From: Prevotella sp.
Lineage (GTDB): Bacteria; Bacteroidota; Bacteroidia; Bacteroidales; Bacteroidaceae
DNA length: 35,468 nucleotides
Direction: 5' to 3'
Assembly (NCBI GenBank): GCA_022771265.1
Contig: JALFCG010000131.1
Coordinates: 1 to 35,468 of the forward strand
The notes beneath the pieces are model-generated. The model worked only from the letters and a program-made list of their open reading frames with translations, did no database searches and was not told where the DNA came from. Shown piece after piece: positions 14,438-21,567 of this stretch; within the stretch, counting starts at the first letter, position 1, and every line of letters begins with the position of its first letter. Made by a program: the position numbers and the translations under genes.

Positions 14438-14466
14438 TTATGTGGAACATTTTAAACATTGATATT

Positions 14467-14934
14467 ATGGCAATTTTTGAAGAAACAATCAAAAGGGTCG
14501 AGATGGGAGCGAAGTTCTATGTGAACTTTAAGGAACGCTCCCTTAGAGTCAACGGCAAGTATGTCATAAAGGACGGAAAGCCGCTGAATGACAAGGAGTT
14601 TGGATTTATCACTGACGGAGAGCCGATGGAGTATATCTATCATGCTTACAAACTTTACAAACATTCAGTGCCTTCAAGACGCTCCAATGGTCACAGGAGG
14701 TCATATTTCAAGGCTCTCGCCGAGAAAGACCTTTCAGATGACGACATGATGTACGGGGAAGGAAGAGAAATGGCGAGATGCAGACTGGAGCTTGCCATAC
14801 TGATAATGGCTTGTACCGGTCAGCTCGTATGGAACCCTGAGTGGGGCAACGTGTTCTATCAGGACGACGACGACAAGGATCTTGTGGTAATGCGTGAATG
14901 GGTCGAGCCGCAACCTGAAAGCAATGCGGCATAA
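14467..14934 (+). CDS. unknown protein, 155 aa
   Basis: The start at 14467 (MAIFEETIKRVEMGAKFYV) fits TTGATATT-ATG. An in-frame ATG at 14440 would add nine residues and begin 3 nt beyond the last array stem, so it is less likely. The middle is basic (HSVPSRRSNGHRRSYFKAL), then EMARCRLELAILIMACTG and WNPEWGNVFYQDDDDKD. No family recognised. As the first gene after the array it may belong to the RT system or simply be the next operon gene. Confidence 0.7.
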   Translation: MAIFEETIKRVEMGAKFYVNFKERSLRVNGKYVIKDGKPLNDKEFGFITDGEPMEYIYHAYKLYKHSVPSRRSNGHRRSYFKALAEKDLSDDDMMYGEGREMARCRLELAILIMACTGQLVWNPEWGNVFYQDDDDKDLVVMREWVEPQPESNAA

Positions 14935-14976
14935 CAAGAGACAATTAACATCATTAACAATTAAATATTTACAATT

Positions 14977-16050
14977 ATGGAGAAAAGAAACATTCTTATT
15001 CAAGGCGATTTTAGTATTACGGAACTTAAGCAGAAGGACACTCGCAAGAAGGCTATGACCGCTGAAGAGAAGATTGAAGCCCTCAAGAAGGCTGGTGTGG
15101 ACACCGACGGCTTCTTCTCGATGAAGGGCGCGAATGGGGGCGATGCCATCGCGAGACTTGTTAACGGCAAGTTGGAGATGCTTGATGACGACGACCCGAT
15201 ATTGGCTGCTATCCGTGAAGATGGTGAGATACCCGACAGCAGGCTCTACCGCAGATGGGTTCTCGCCCAAATCATGCACATGATTGTGTGGATGAAGGGG
15301 AATCCGAAGATGTCTTTTGTGGACTGTATGGCTTTTCGTGGGGGTTATGAATACCAGTGGAAAGTGCTGGAGAACGAGTTCCACGCCCAGTACAAAATGG
15401 AGGCAAACAAGGACGGGGAGAACCTGAAGATGCGCAACATTTGGTACAACAAGACGTTGGCTCTGAGCATGTTCGACGGTTACATGAGCGAACTTAAGAA
15501 ACAGGTGGAAAACTATGTTCCGAGAAAATACAAGGGCAAGCCTTACGTCAAGATTCACGGCAAAAACTATTTTCTCGACAATATCGACGCTGAGCTGTAC
15601 AAGCCGATGGCTGCATTGAGAAACGTTATCGTAAACGCAAAAACAGCACGCGTTCTCTGGTTGGCTGTGAAGCGTGTCAATGCCGAAAAGGTGAGGCTGA
15701 GCAGAAAAGCCAAGATGAGCAATGAGTTCATTGACGCATACAAGGGCTGCGGTTCGTACTACGCCATGAGGAACCTTCTGATGTTCCACGGAATGAAAAT
15801 GGCGGTTAACGGAATAGAGCTTTCCGGCAACTTAGCCTTGGAATATCTCGACTGCAAGACTGTAGCTTTTTCCGCTTCCCATGAGGGCTGGAGGTTGCTT
15901 GGTATGCTGAAGGAGCTTATGGAGCACAACAACTTCGACATCAGCAAGAAATTGGCGGAGTGGAGTGCCGAGAAAGTCCGCAGACAAATCATAGCAAAGG
16001 CGAATAAAAACCTCCAGGCTTGTACGAACAAGAATAAGCGTAACCGATAA
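14977..16050 (+). CDS. basic helical protein, 357 aa, unknown
   Basis: Starts MEKRNILIQGDFSITELKQ after TTAAATATTTACAATT-ATG. Largely helical with many Lys/Arg, notably AVKRVNAEKVRLSRKAKMS and the tail KVRRQIIAKANKNLQ...NKNKRNR. Contains SRLYRRWVLAQIMHMIVWM and FRGGYEYQWKVLENEFHAQ. I do not recognise a catalytic motif. The charge suggests nucleic-acid binding. It lies between the array and its degenerate copy at 16.1 kb, so a link to the RT system is possible. Confidence 0.75.
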   Translation: MEKRNILIQGDFSITELKQKDTRKKAMTAEEKIEALKKAGVDTDGFFSMKGANGGDAIARLVNGKLEMLDDDDPILAAIREDGEIPDSRLYRRWVLAQIMHMIVWMKGNPKMSFVDCMAFRGGYEYQWKVLENEFHAQYKMEANKDGENLKMRNIWYNKTLALSMFDGYMSELKKQVENYVPRKYKGKPYVKIHGKNYFLDNIDAELYKPMAALRNVIVNAKTARVLWLAVKRVNAEKVRLSRKAKMSNEFIDAYKGCGSYYAMRNLLMFHGMKMAVNGIELSGNLALEYLDCKTVAFSASHEGWRLLGMLKELMEHNNFDISKKLAEWSAEKVRRQIIAKANKNLQACTNKNKRNR

Positions 16051-16079
16051 ACGACAATAACAGATAAATCCGTAACGGC

Positions 16080-16175
16080 CCGGTGAAGAATTTAATACGA
16101 GGCTACGTGAAGCTGTCGAGGGCTACAGCTCATATTGTCTCCTATATCATAAACATACAGGGAAAGCCGCACCGG
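16080..16175 (+). ncRNA. degenerate eighth copy of the array unit
   Basis: In the 268-nt gap after the 357-aa gene, CCGGTG (16080-16085) pairs with CACCGG (16170-16175). Inside are a hairpin AGCTGT-CGAGGGCT-ACAGCT (16111-16130) and ATCAT-AAACA-TACAG (16146-16160), which matches the array motif at the right spacing with two mismatches. Order and topology are those of the seven units, although the hairpin is shorter. The rest of the gap holds the palindrome GGCTTAAGCC (16217-16226) and no gene. Confidence 0.5.
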
Positions 16176-16318
16176 AATTACGAAAAACTGTCAGTCAGTG
16201 GCGGTTATGCTTGTTTGGCTTAAGCCTATCATGATTAAGTTGTCATTTTGGGCAGCAGGCTTCAAATCATTTGGACAAATGAAAGTCGCACATAAGGTCT
16301 GGTAAAATATTTACATTT

Positions 16319-16489
16319 ATGGACAAGGATTTAGTTTTTCTCGGTATGATGATGAAGTCATACAAGCACACGTTAGCCAATGACGTGAAGCAAGGATTGA
16401 TATCCAAGGCATCATATTATGCCAGAATCAAGAAAGCCGAGGACAATATTGAAAAAATAAGGGGAGCAGTATGGATGAAACATACCTGA
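16319..16489 (+). CDS. helical mini-protein, 56 aa
   Basis: Starts after AATATTTACATTT-ATG and reads MDKDLVFLGMMMKSYKHTL, then ASYYARIKKAEDNIEKIRG, ending VWMKHT at TGA. Amphipathic and basic. Overlaps the next gene by 19 nt. The leader context supports it. Function unknown. Confidence 0.6.
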   Translation: MDKDLVFLGMMMKSYKHTLANDVKQGLISKASYYARIKKAEDNIEKIRGAVWMKHT

Positions 16490-16668
16490 CAAAACTTAGG
16501 TTGTTGCTTGATCTTCTCGATGATTCAATCGGGATGATGAAGCAGATTGAGTCAAGCCCTTTTGTCCCAAACAGGCTAAGGCTTAACGTCTTTGACGCAA
16601 GGAACCTGATAGAGGTAAGTCGTGAGGTGCTCGGAAAATATGCGCTTATCGACTCAGTATTAACTTAA
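16471..16668 (+). CDS. helical protein, 65 aa, unknown
   Basis: Reads MDETYLTKLRLLLDLLDDS, then MMKQIESSPFVPNRLRLNV and ends YALIDSVLT. Mostly helical. It is preceded by GGGGAGCAGT, a weak purine-rich ribosome-binding site inside the upstream gene, implying coupling. No recognised family. Confidence 0.65.
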   Translation: MDETYLTKLRLLLDLLDDSIGMMKQIESSPFVPNRLRLNVFDARNLIEVSREVLGKYALIDSVLT

Positions 16669-16679
16669 ATGCAATAATT

Positions 16680-16808
16680 ATGTGGAATGAACAGAAACAG
16701 ACACGCTATGTCGCCGAAAGGGTGTGTAGCTGTAGTGGTAAACGCCTCGTGTTCTTCAATGGACATGGTCATCAAGGAGTCAGGGACTTCGGGGAAAAAG
16801 CGGCATGA
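16680..16808 (+). CDS. mini-protein, 42 aa
   Basis: Begins at ATG after GCAATAATT and reads MWNEQKQTRYVAERVCSCSG, later FNGHGHQGVRDFGEKAA. A CSC and a GHGHQG stretch could bind metal. It overlaps the next gene by ATGA, which supports a real gene despite its size. Confidence 0.55.
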   Translation: MWNEQKQTRYVAERVCSCSGKRLVFFNGHGHQGVRDFGEKAA

Positions 16809-17140
16809 ACAACAAGAGAAGGAAAGACCTTGAGATTGTCGCCAACCACATCAGAAGCCTGATGGAGGGCAGTAAAAAGCCCGAGAAGAAAGAGTTTGAA
16901 GGGATAGCCGAAAAACTTACGGACATTGCTGATGAGGAGGACGATGCCACGATGAACATGCCAGAGAACCTGTTTGCCACAGACAGGTACCAGGACATGC
17001 TCGACAACATGTGTGACATTATGGATGCCGCGACAAAGGTGAACGATGTTGTCGCTGGGTACGAGATGCTTAAATGGACCGGATGCAAGGCAAAGCTCAA
17101 TGCCGCTATCAAGTCCATCTATCTTGCCATCAACCGTTGA
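16805..17140 (+). CDS. acidic helical protein, 111 aa
   Basis: Starts MNNKRRKDLEIVANHIRSL in an ATGA overlap. The body is helical and acidic in the middle (GIAEKLTDIADEEDDATM), with a C-terminal helix KAKLNAAIKSIYLAINR. No family recognised. It is the last gene before a strong hairpin, so it may end a transcription unit. Confidence 0.7.
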   Translation: MNNKRRKDLEIVANHIRSLMEGSKKPEKKEFEGIAEKLTDIADEEDDATMNMPENLFATDRYQDMLDNMCDIMDAATKVNDVVAGYEMLKWTGCKAKLNAAIKSIYLAINR

Positions 17141-17171
17141 TGGGATTTTGTTTCAAATTTTTATTTAACTT

Positions 17172-17197
17172 GGGCGGCATTGGAAACGGTGCCGCCC
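17172..17197 (+). terminator. GC-rich hairpin after the 111-aa gene
   Basis: GGGCGGCA (17172-17179) pairs with TGCCGCCC (17190-17197) across a 10-nt loop. It lies 32 nt after the stop of the previous gene. No T-run follows (TCAAATTC), so it could terminate weakly, protect an mRNA end or act as an attenuator. A closely similar GGGCGGC hairpin at 28316 does carry a T-run. Confidence 0.5.
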
Positions 17198-17221
17198 TCA
17201 AATTCACTAAGGAATGGAAGT

Positions 17222-17551
17222 ATGAAAACAGCAAAGGAAAAACATCTTGATGCGCTCAACAGGCTTTATGTCATCAAATGCGACAAGGAGCATTTCTTCA
17301 GGGTTGCGAGAAGGCTTGAGTGCAAGCTGGAAAGGGAGGCTGAAAGATATTGCAGCAGACCTAACAGTAGAGAACCTAATTTTGACCATGCACTGAAGAG
17401 GCTGCTCCCATTGGTCAAGTACAAGCGGAAGTTCGAGGCGGATTTCTACGGAAATTCAGACCCAAGAGGGTATGCCCTTAAAATAAACAATAACACCCCA
17501 GGATTATGCAAGGACTGGGGCGGAGATGGAATAATTGCGCCAATTTTCTAA
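17222..17551 (+). CDS. basic protein, 109 aa, unknown
   Basis: The start at 17222 (MKTAKEKHLDALNRLYVIK) has GGAATGGAAGT ahead of it. An upstream in-frame start at 17180 lies inside the hairpin and is rejected. Basic helices (FRVARRLECKLEREAERY, ALKRLLPLVKYKRKFEAD) suggest nucleic-acid or ribosome contact. The end, GLCKDWGGDGIIAPIF, is glycine-rich. No family recognised. Confidence 0.65.
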   Translation: MKTAKEKHLDALNRLYVIKCDKEHFFRVARRLECKLEREAERYCSRPNSREPNFDHALKRLLPLVKYKRKFEADFYGNSDPRGYALKINNNTPGLCKDWGGDGIIAPIF

Positions 17552-17562
17552 ATGATAGAATT

Positions 17563-17778
17563 ATGAAGATAGAGATCGAAAAAATCAGTTTGTTTCACGA
17601 TTTTGTGAATAACGAGAGGGAAATAAAAGTCAATCTCAGTACAGGTTCCGAGGTGACCATTATCCCATGTCACGAAAGTTATGAGCAGTATGGCGGTACA
17701 CTTGCCGAATTGCAGGTTACTTGTTCTGTAGCGGAAAAATACAACTCATGGTTGCATGAGGACGATGACATTGAATAG
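17563..17778 (+). CDS. small acidic protein, 71 aa
   Basis: Starts after TGATAGAATT-ATG and reads MKIEIEKISLFHDFVNNER, then EIKVNLSTGSEVTIIPCHE. Predicted as a small strand-rich fold ending in an acidic tail HEDDDIE. The next gene starts 6 nt later. Function unknown. Confidence 0.65.
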   Translation: MKIEIEKISLFHDFVNNEREIKVNLSTGSEVTIIPCHESYEQYGGTLAELQVTCSVAEKYNSWLHEDDDIE

Positions 17779-17784
17779 GTGAAT

Positions 17785-18129
17785 ATGGAAAGATTGAAAT
17801 CTATAAACGAGAAAAACATCGCTATACTTGAAGAGAATGGTTTCAAGTATTGTGGTACGGCTTGGGACAAGTTCCCATTGAGCGCTGAGCTTGAGACTTA
17901 CACTGATGGCGGTGAAGATATGATAATTTCTCTTGAAGCCGTCACCAGGGAGAAATTTGAGGAATATATCGAGAATTTCGACGTTAACGAGAATGTTTTG
18001 ATGTGGTGGAAAGAAGGACTTGAAACGGCACGCAAGATGCGAGTCCCCTTTAACAACATCAAGGAACATTATGAGGACTATGAGAAATTTCTCGAAAGAC
18101 TTAGGAACATTGCAAAACTTTTAAATTAA
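17785..18129 (+). CDS. acidic helical protein, 114 aa
   Basis: Starts at ATG 17785 (MERLKSINEKNIAILEENG); a GTG at 17779 directly after the previous stop is an alternative. Contains FKYCGTAWDKFPLSAELET and a C-terminal helix HYEDYEKFLERLRNIAKLL. No family recognised. Confidence 0.65.
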   Translation: MERLKSINEKNIAILEENGFKYCGTAWDKFPLSAELETYTDGGEDMIISLEAVTREKFEEYIENFDVNENVLMWWKEGLETARKMRVPFNNIKEHYEDYEKFLERLRNIAKLLN

Positions 18130-18135
18130 TTGATT

Positions 18136-18366
18136 ATGGGTGAATTTATTTTTAGAGTAGAGACACGTTACGGCATACATGACCATAACACATTGAAGGA
18201 AGCAAAGAAGCACTCTGACGCTTCCGACCATATCCAGCTTGTTGATATCGACGGGCTGACAGTGTTAAGCCGTGTGGCAAGAAAGAGGGCAACCCCATCG
18301 TGGGTAAAATCTGTTTTAGCCAAGTATGGCATTACGGTAGAACAAAATATGGTTGTAAGTTATTAA
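18136..18366 (+). CDS. small basic protein, 76 aa
   Basis: Starts at ATG 18136 (MGEFIFRVETRYGIHDHNT). Contains LKEAKKHSDASDHIQLVDI and a basic VARKRATPSWVKSVLAKYG, which resembles a helix-turn-helix-sized helix pair but without clear support. No family recognised. Confidence 0.65.
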   Translation: MGEFIFRVETRYGIHDHNTLKEAKKHSDASDHIQLVDIDGLTVLSRVARKRATPSWVKSVLAKYGITVEQNMVVSY

Positions 18367-18381
18367 ACAAAACATATAACT

Positions 18382-18717
18382 ATGAGCGGCAAACTATTAA
18401 AGGCCCCGTTGGACGAGAAGAACGTCAGCCCGTCAGATATTATCGACGAGCTGACACTATGTGAAAACATTACCAATGACAATAAGGCCATTGGGTTTGT
18501 TAACAATTACCCGGTAATGTTTATATATTATGACAATATAATGCAGTTGTGTTTCTATACGGTTGATGATATGCGCAACAGTATGGATTATGTTGCGGAC
18601 TATATTAAAGAAGTTCAAGAAAACACTGAGCGTCTGAAAATAACATCTGAATATGCCCCTGAATTATTTATACCAAAAATAATATTGAAATTTTTCTGGA
18701 AAGATGTTGAGGAGTAA
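18382..18717 (+). CDS. unknown protein, 111 aa
   Basis: Begins after AAACATATAACT-ATG: MSGKLLKAPLDEKNVSPSD. It has strand-like NYPVMFIYYDNIMQLCFYT, then an acidic helix DYVADYIKEVQENTERLK. Soluble by appearance. No motif recognised. Confidence 0.65.
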   Translation: MSGKLLKAPLDEKNVSPSDIIDELTLCENITNDNKAIGFVNNYPVMFIYYDNIMQLCFYTVDDMRNSMDYVADYIKEVQENTERLKITSEYAPELFIPKIILKFFWKDVEE

Positions 18718-18766
18718 TCCGTAACATATAAACAATTATAATATTAATTTACAAAAACGCTTATAA

Positions 18767-19435
18767 ATGAAGAAAAACATAAAACAATCAGTCGAACTTG
18801 TCTTTGATGCAATGTGTCAGACAAGGGCTTTGTACATGCGCACTATCACCGAAGCTATCCGTGAGTGTGGTGAGGTTATGGTGGTAGATGAGAACGAGGG
18901 GTTTGAGGATTTTGAAACCCCTTGCTACAAAATAGATTACTATGACGGGGAACGTGTATGGCACTATTCCATCGACAAGCTGAGAGTGGGCGGAATAGAC
19001 GGGAACACCATAGAATTTCACGCCATCGAGATAAACTATAAGGACGATGACGAGTGGGCGCCCATTGATTATATAGAGGATCAGGGCGACTTTCTTCTTG
19101 AAGCTATCCAGTGGCCTGAGGACAATCAGGAGAACGAGACAAACAATGCAAAGAAAAGCGTTTATCTCCTGTATGAGGGTGATTCGCATTTGAGCAGTTC
19201 TTCTATGACACTGAGAGGAGTATTCACGAACGGGCCGTCACTTTCAGATGGAGCCATGCAGCTTGTAAGGGAGAACGCCAAGGTCAATTACAGGCAGGAG
19301 ATCGCCAATGGTGGAGATTTTGAGAGCATTGAAGATTTCATATCGTATTGTCATTGTGAACTTATTGGGAGACAACAATATCTTGGTGAGTGCAGTTTTA
19401 TGATATCCGAGATTACCACTGACACCATTGAGTAG
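18767..19435 (+). CDS. acidic protein, 222 aa, unknown
   Basis: The N-terminus (MKKNIKQSVELVFDAMCQT) is a helix. The middle is strand-rich and acidic (YKIDYYDGERVWHYSIDKL, then EFHAIEINYKDDDEWAPID). After a polar linker (EDNQENETNNAKKS) a C-terminal part has SVYLLYEGDSHLSSSSMTL, FTNGPSLSDGAMQLV. The linker suggests two domains. No recognised family. A 49-nt AT-rich leader precedes it. Confidence 0.7.
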   Translation: MKKNIKQSVELVFDAMCQTRALYMRTITEAIRECGEVMVVDENEGFEDFETPCYKIDYYDGERVWHYSIDKLRVGGIDGNTIEFHAIEINYKDDDEWAPIDYIEDQGDFLLEAIQWPEDNQENETNNAKKSVYLLYEGDSHLSSSSMTLRGVFTNGPSLSDGAMQLVRENAKVNYRQEIANGGDFESIEDFISYCHCELIGRQQYLGECSFMISEITTDTIE

Positions 19436-19470
19436 CGCAAATATATTCATTAATTAAAAACATCAGATGT

Positions 19471-19833
19471 ATGGTAACAAAAAAGTACAAGACAATCAAA
19501 GGTCTGATGAGGGGCAATTCACTTAAAGAATTTACCCTCAGCCAATTTCTTAACATGGCGGTATTCAACGAAAGCAAGGGACGGATTGTAAAAATCTCTC
19601 TTGATGAAAAGGCTGAAAGCGAGGCTTGTACCCTCTTCGCCTCAGGGTTTCTTTCGGGAAAGGACAGCATCAAGAAATATGCTGAGCTTATAAGAAGATA
19701 TAGCGGATACAATTACGGGATATTCAGACGTGTCTCAATCCTGAATGGCAAAAAGTTGCGCGGCTACTATTGTGCCGGACAGGACTATATTTCTGAGACA
19801 CGCTGCGTTTGTCGGCTTCTCCGTAAGGGTTGA
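19471..19833 (+). CDS. basic protein, 120 aa, unknown
   Basis: Reads MVTKKYKTIKGLMRGNSLK, then FTLSQFLNMAVFNESKGRI and SGKDSIKKYAELIRRYSGY. Basic, with a Cys-containing end (YYCAGQDYISETRCVCRLL). No motif recognised. The short leader ATCAGATGT precedes the ATG. Confidence 0.65.
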   Translation: MVTKKYKTIKGLMRGNSLKEFTLSQFLNMAVFNESKGRIVKISLDEKAESEACTLFASGFLSGKDSIKKYAELIRRYSGYNYGIFRRVSILNGKKLRGYYCAGQDYISETRCVCRLLRKG

Positions 19834-19872
19834 TGTTTGCCACTCATTGTTGTTTAATAAAATATTTGGCGT

Positions 19873-20082
19873 ATGGAGCAATTTGATTATGACCTTTTCG
19901 ATATTGTTGAAAAGATTGAAGAACTGACAGATTTGATGTCTTCTCTAAAAGACAGGGTTGAGCATAAAATAGCGGCAAGTCGTTACCCTGAGTGTGAGAC
20001 TGAATTAACGTCACTAAACATGACGCTTGATGACAGTATCAGTAAACTTGTTGACATGAGTTTGGAGATTGGAGTATTTTAA
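19873..20082 (+). CDS. coiled-coil mini-protein, 69 aa
   Basis: Heptad-like leucine/isoleucine spacing across FDYDLFDIVEKIEELTDLMS, then LKDRVEHKIAASRYP and LTSLNMTLDDSISKLVDMS, suggests a short two-helix or coiled-coil protein, perhaps oligomeric. Its stop overlaps the first bases of a strong terminator, marking the end of a transcription unit. Confidence 0.65.
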   Translation: MEQFDYDLFDIVEKIEELTDLMSSLKDRVEHKIAASRYPECETELTSLNMTLDDSISKLVDMSLEIGVF

Positions 20083-20111
20083 AGAGACCGCTTCTATTAT
20101 CGGTCTCTTTT
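20081..20111 (+). terminator. intrinsic terminator
   Basis: AAAGAGACCG (20081-20090) pairs perfectly with CGGTCTCTTT (20101-20110) around a 10-nt loop. The 3' arm supplies the T-run (CTCTTTT). Because the 5' arm starts AAAGAG it could also work on the opposite strand. Confidence 0.75.
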
Positions 20112-20136
20112 ATAAATATTTACAAATTTTACGATT

Positions 20137-20685
20137 ATGAAAACTTACAAATTATTTACATTCGTAGCAGGAGAAAGAATGCTTTCAAAATATCCAGACG
20201 CAGAAGCAAAAGGAATTGTTGAAGCTGAGAAAATAGCCAACGAACTTCTTGAAACTTACATCCACGAAGCTCCTTGCGACACGTTTGTTGCGTGCGTGGA
20301 GGATGAATGGGATTTGCATTGCAATAACTATCTTTGCTGGCAAGAAGATTACTACGGAGAACGTTATTGGAAGATGATGGAAAATGGCTATTGGTGTCCC
20401 ATAGGTATGAGACTTCTTACTGAATACGAACGAGAAGAACTTGATTTGCTGCGTGAAGAAAAAGAAATCCACATTTGGGATCTCGACGAAGAACAACTGA
20501 AAAAGTTGCGCTCTGAAATTTGCGTAGGAAGTTGCTACGGCTCAGACTACAAAAATTCCTTTGAGATAGACACCAACGAAGTCTATAATTATTCAGAAGG
20601 CTATCTGTCGTTTATCGAAGAATGTGGTTACGAAGACATGCCTAAAGAATTTGCTGAATACTGTATGGGTGTTGAAGTTGCCTGA
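20137..20685 (+). CDS. acidic protein with deviant codon usage, 182 aa
   Basis: Starts MKTYKLFTFVAGERMLSKY. Rich in Glu, Tyr and Cys (NNYLCWQEDYYGERYWKMM, EIHIWDLDEEQLKKL, ICVGSCYGSDY). No recognised family. Glu is coded almost only by GAA, whereas flanking genes favour GAG, as is plain in the gene at 20907. It follows the terminator, so it begins a new unit. The codon bias suggests later acquisition than its neighbours (inference). Confidence 0.75.
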   Translation: MKTYKLFTFVAGERMLSKYPDAEAKGIVEAEKIANELLETYIHEAPCDTFVACVEDEWDLHCNNYLCWQEDYYGERYWKMMENGYWCPIGMRLLTEYEREELDLLREEKEIHIWDLDEEQLKKLRSEICVGSCYGSDYKNSFEIDTNEVYNYSEGYLSFIEECGYEDMPKEFAEYCMGVEVA

Positions 20686-20701
20686 ATTTAATATATAAAG
20701 T

Positions 20702-20881
20702 ATGCAAAACAACAAGTATTTTTGCTATACCATTTCAGAAAATGGTGAGCGTGGCTATCAGAAGATAGACAAAATTCAAGCGTTGCAACTTAACGGTATT
20801 GGGAGTCATTTCTATAAGCTCCCCTTCAAGGTCGTAAACTCGCTTGCAAAGGCGCTGAGATGGAAATACAACCTCAGATAA
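20702..20881 (+). CDS. small basic protein, 59 aa
   Basis: Starts 16 nt after the previous stop and reads MQNNKYFCYTISENGERGYQ, later GSHFYKLPFKVVNSLAKAL and ends RWKYNLR. Basic C-terminal helix. Probably cotranscribed with the preceding gene. No recognised family. Confidence 0.6.
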   Translation: MQNNKYFCYTISENGERGYQKIDKIQALQLNGIGSHFYKLPFKVVNSLAKALRWKYNLR

Positions 20882-20906
20882 TATCAACAATTAAAACAAA
20901 ACAATT

Positions 20907-21515
20907 ATGGAGAAGATTGATTTTTACTACGACAAGAGAGATTTGCACAGAAAGATGTATGACGCTATTGCGCAGCTTGTCAAGATGACAAAAGACGGCA
21001 TTGTCGAGATTGACAACTCCGACGACTGCCTTGACAGGGCATACGCCTACTTCGAGCCTGACGGATATTCGTCCGTGCACGGATTCGAGGTTGATGCGGT
21101 AAAGTACGACGAGTTCCTTACTGTGCATAACGAGGAATTTTCCACGAGGGACACGTACACATGGTTTTACATCGACGGAGACTCGGATGCCGTGTGGTGC
21201 AGTATAGACACAATCTATGACGCCGTGTGGAACGCCATTGTAAACAGTGACGAATTTGAGCTGATAAAGCACGGTGAGGGCGAGTGGGAGAGCGAGTATC
21301 TATGCCGTTATGTTCATTCACACGACGTAGGAATAACGGACATTGACGACGACATCCTCATTGCCCCGGAAGCATTGCTTGACTCAATCAATGTCCTGGA
21401 CCACGGCGAGAACGAGGAAATCGACAAAAAGGTGTACTACTACGCCAGTGACGACATTATGGACCTGCCGTACAAGGAGTTTTGTGACAAACTCAAAGAG
21501 TCGGGTATCGACTGA
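20907..21515 (+). CDS. acidic protein, 202 aa, unknown
   Basis: Starts after AACAAAACAATT-ATG: MEKIDFYYDKRDLHRKMYD. Very acidic (KDGIVEIDNSDDCLDRAYA, FYIDGDSDAVWCSIDTIYD, HDVGITDIDDDILIAPEAL). No membrane segment or catalytic motif recognised. GAG-rich codon use is typical of the window. The strong negative charge might indicate DNA mimicry, but this is only a suggestion. Confidence 0.7.
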   Translation: MEKIDFYYDKRDLHRKMYDAIAQLVKMTKDGIVEIDNSDDCLDRAYAYFEPDGYSSVHGFEVDAVKYDEFLTVHNEEFSTRDTYTWFYIDGDSDAVWCSIDTIYDAVWNAIVNSDEFELIKHGEGEWESEYLCRYVHSHDVGITDIDDDILIAPEALLDSINVLDHGENEEIDKKVYYYASDDIMDLPYKEFCDKLKESGID

Positions 21516-21530
21516 TAATTATTAAATTTT

Positions 21531-21558
21531 ACCGCAGCCAACGGGATACAAATAGGCA
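21531..21558 (+). promoter_or_regulatory. leader repeat, copy 1
   Basis: ACCGCAGCCAACGGGATACA followed by AATAGGCA lies just upstream of the FISUMP gene at 21568. A near copy with ACCGTAGTC..CGGGATACAAACAG is at 22827 before the next non-FISUMP gene. Two genes sharing a leader suggests a regulatory or translation-related element, or a duplication scar. Confidence 0.45.
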
Positions 21559-21567
21559 CGAGAAAAT

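Larger units (their letters stand above)
13403..14440 (+). repeat. array of seven structured RNA units downstream of the RT
   Basis: About 1.04 kb without a credible gene. Seven tandem units share one architecture: an outer long-range stem, an apical hairpin, then a 15-nt motif ATC-R-R-N5-TA(A/T)AG lying between the 3' strands of hairpin and outer stem. Motifs begin at 13519, 13670, 13823, 13969, 14137, 14280 and 14409, so spacings are 151, 153, 146, 168, 143 and 129 nt. Outside the motif the units share almost no sequence, yet every stem pairs. The array starts at the RT stop codon and ends just before the next gene. It is not CRISPR: the repeated part is too short and the variable part folds on itself. 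The topology recalls retron ncRNA (outer stem plus long hairpin), but as a tandem array placed 3' of the RT. Confidence 0.9.

Noticed and set aside
12137..14440. Calling the RT locus a DGR
   Set aside because: Motif B lacks SQ, and no stretch of 13403-14440 matches the ends of the FISUMP genes, so there is no template repeat.
12137..14440. Calling the RT locus a canonical retron
   Set aside because: The retron NAxxH and VTG motifs are missing, and the RNA units are multiple and lie 3' rather than 5' of the RT. Only the topology is similar.
13403..14440. CRISPR array
   Set aside because: The conserved part is only 15 nt with about half fixed positions, the spacing varies by 40 nt, and the intervening DNA is self-complementary. 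No cas gene is present.
16209..16260. A ninth array unit with GCTTG/CAGGC outer stem and GGCTTAAGCC hairpin
   Set aside because: The motif ATCATGATTAAG has the wrong spacing and the stems are only 3-5 bp. Too weak to claim.
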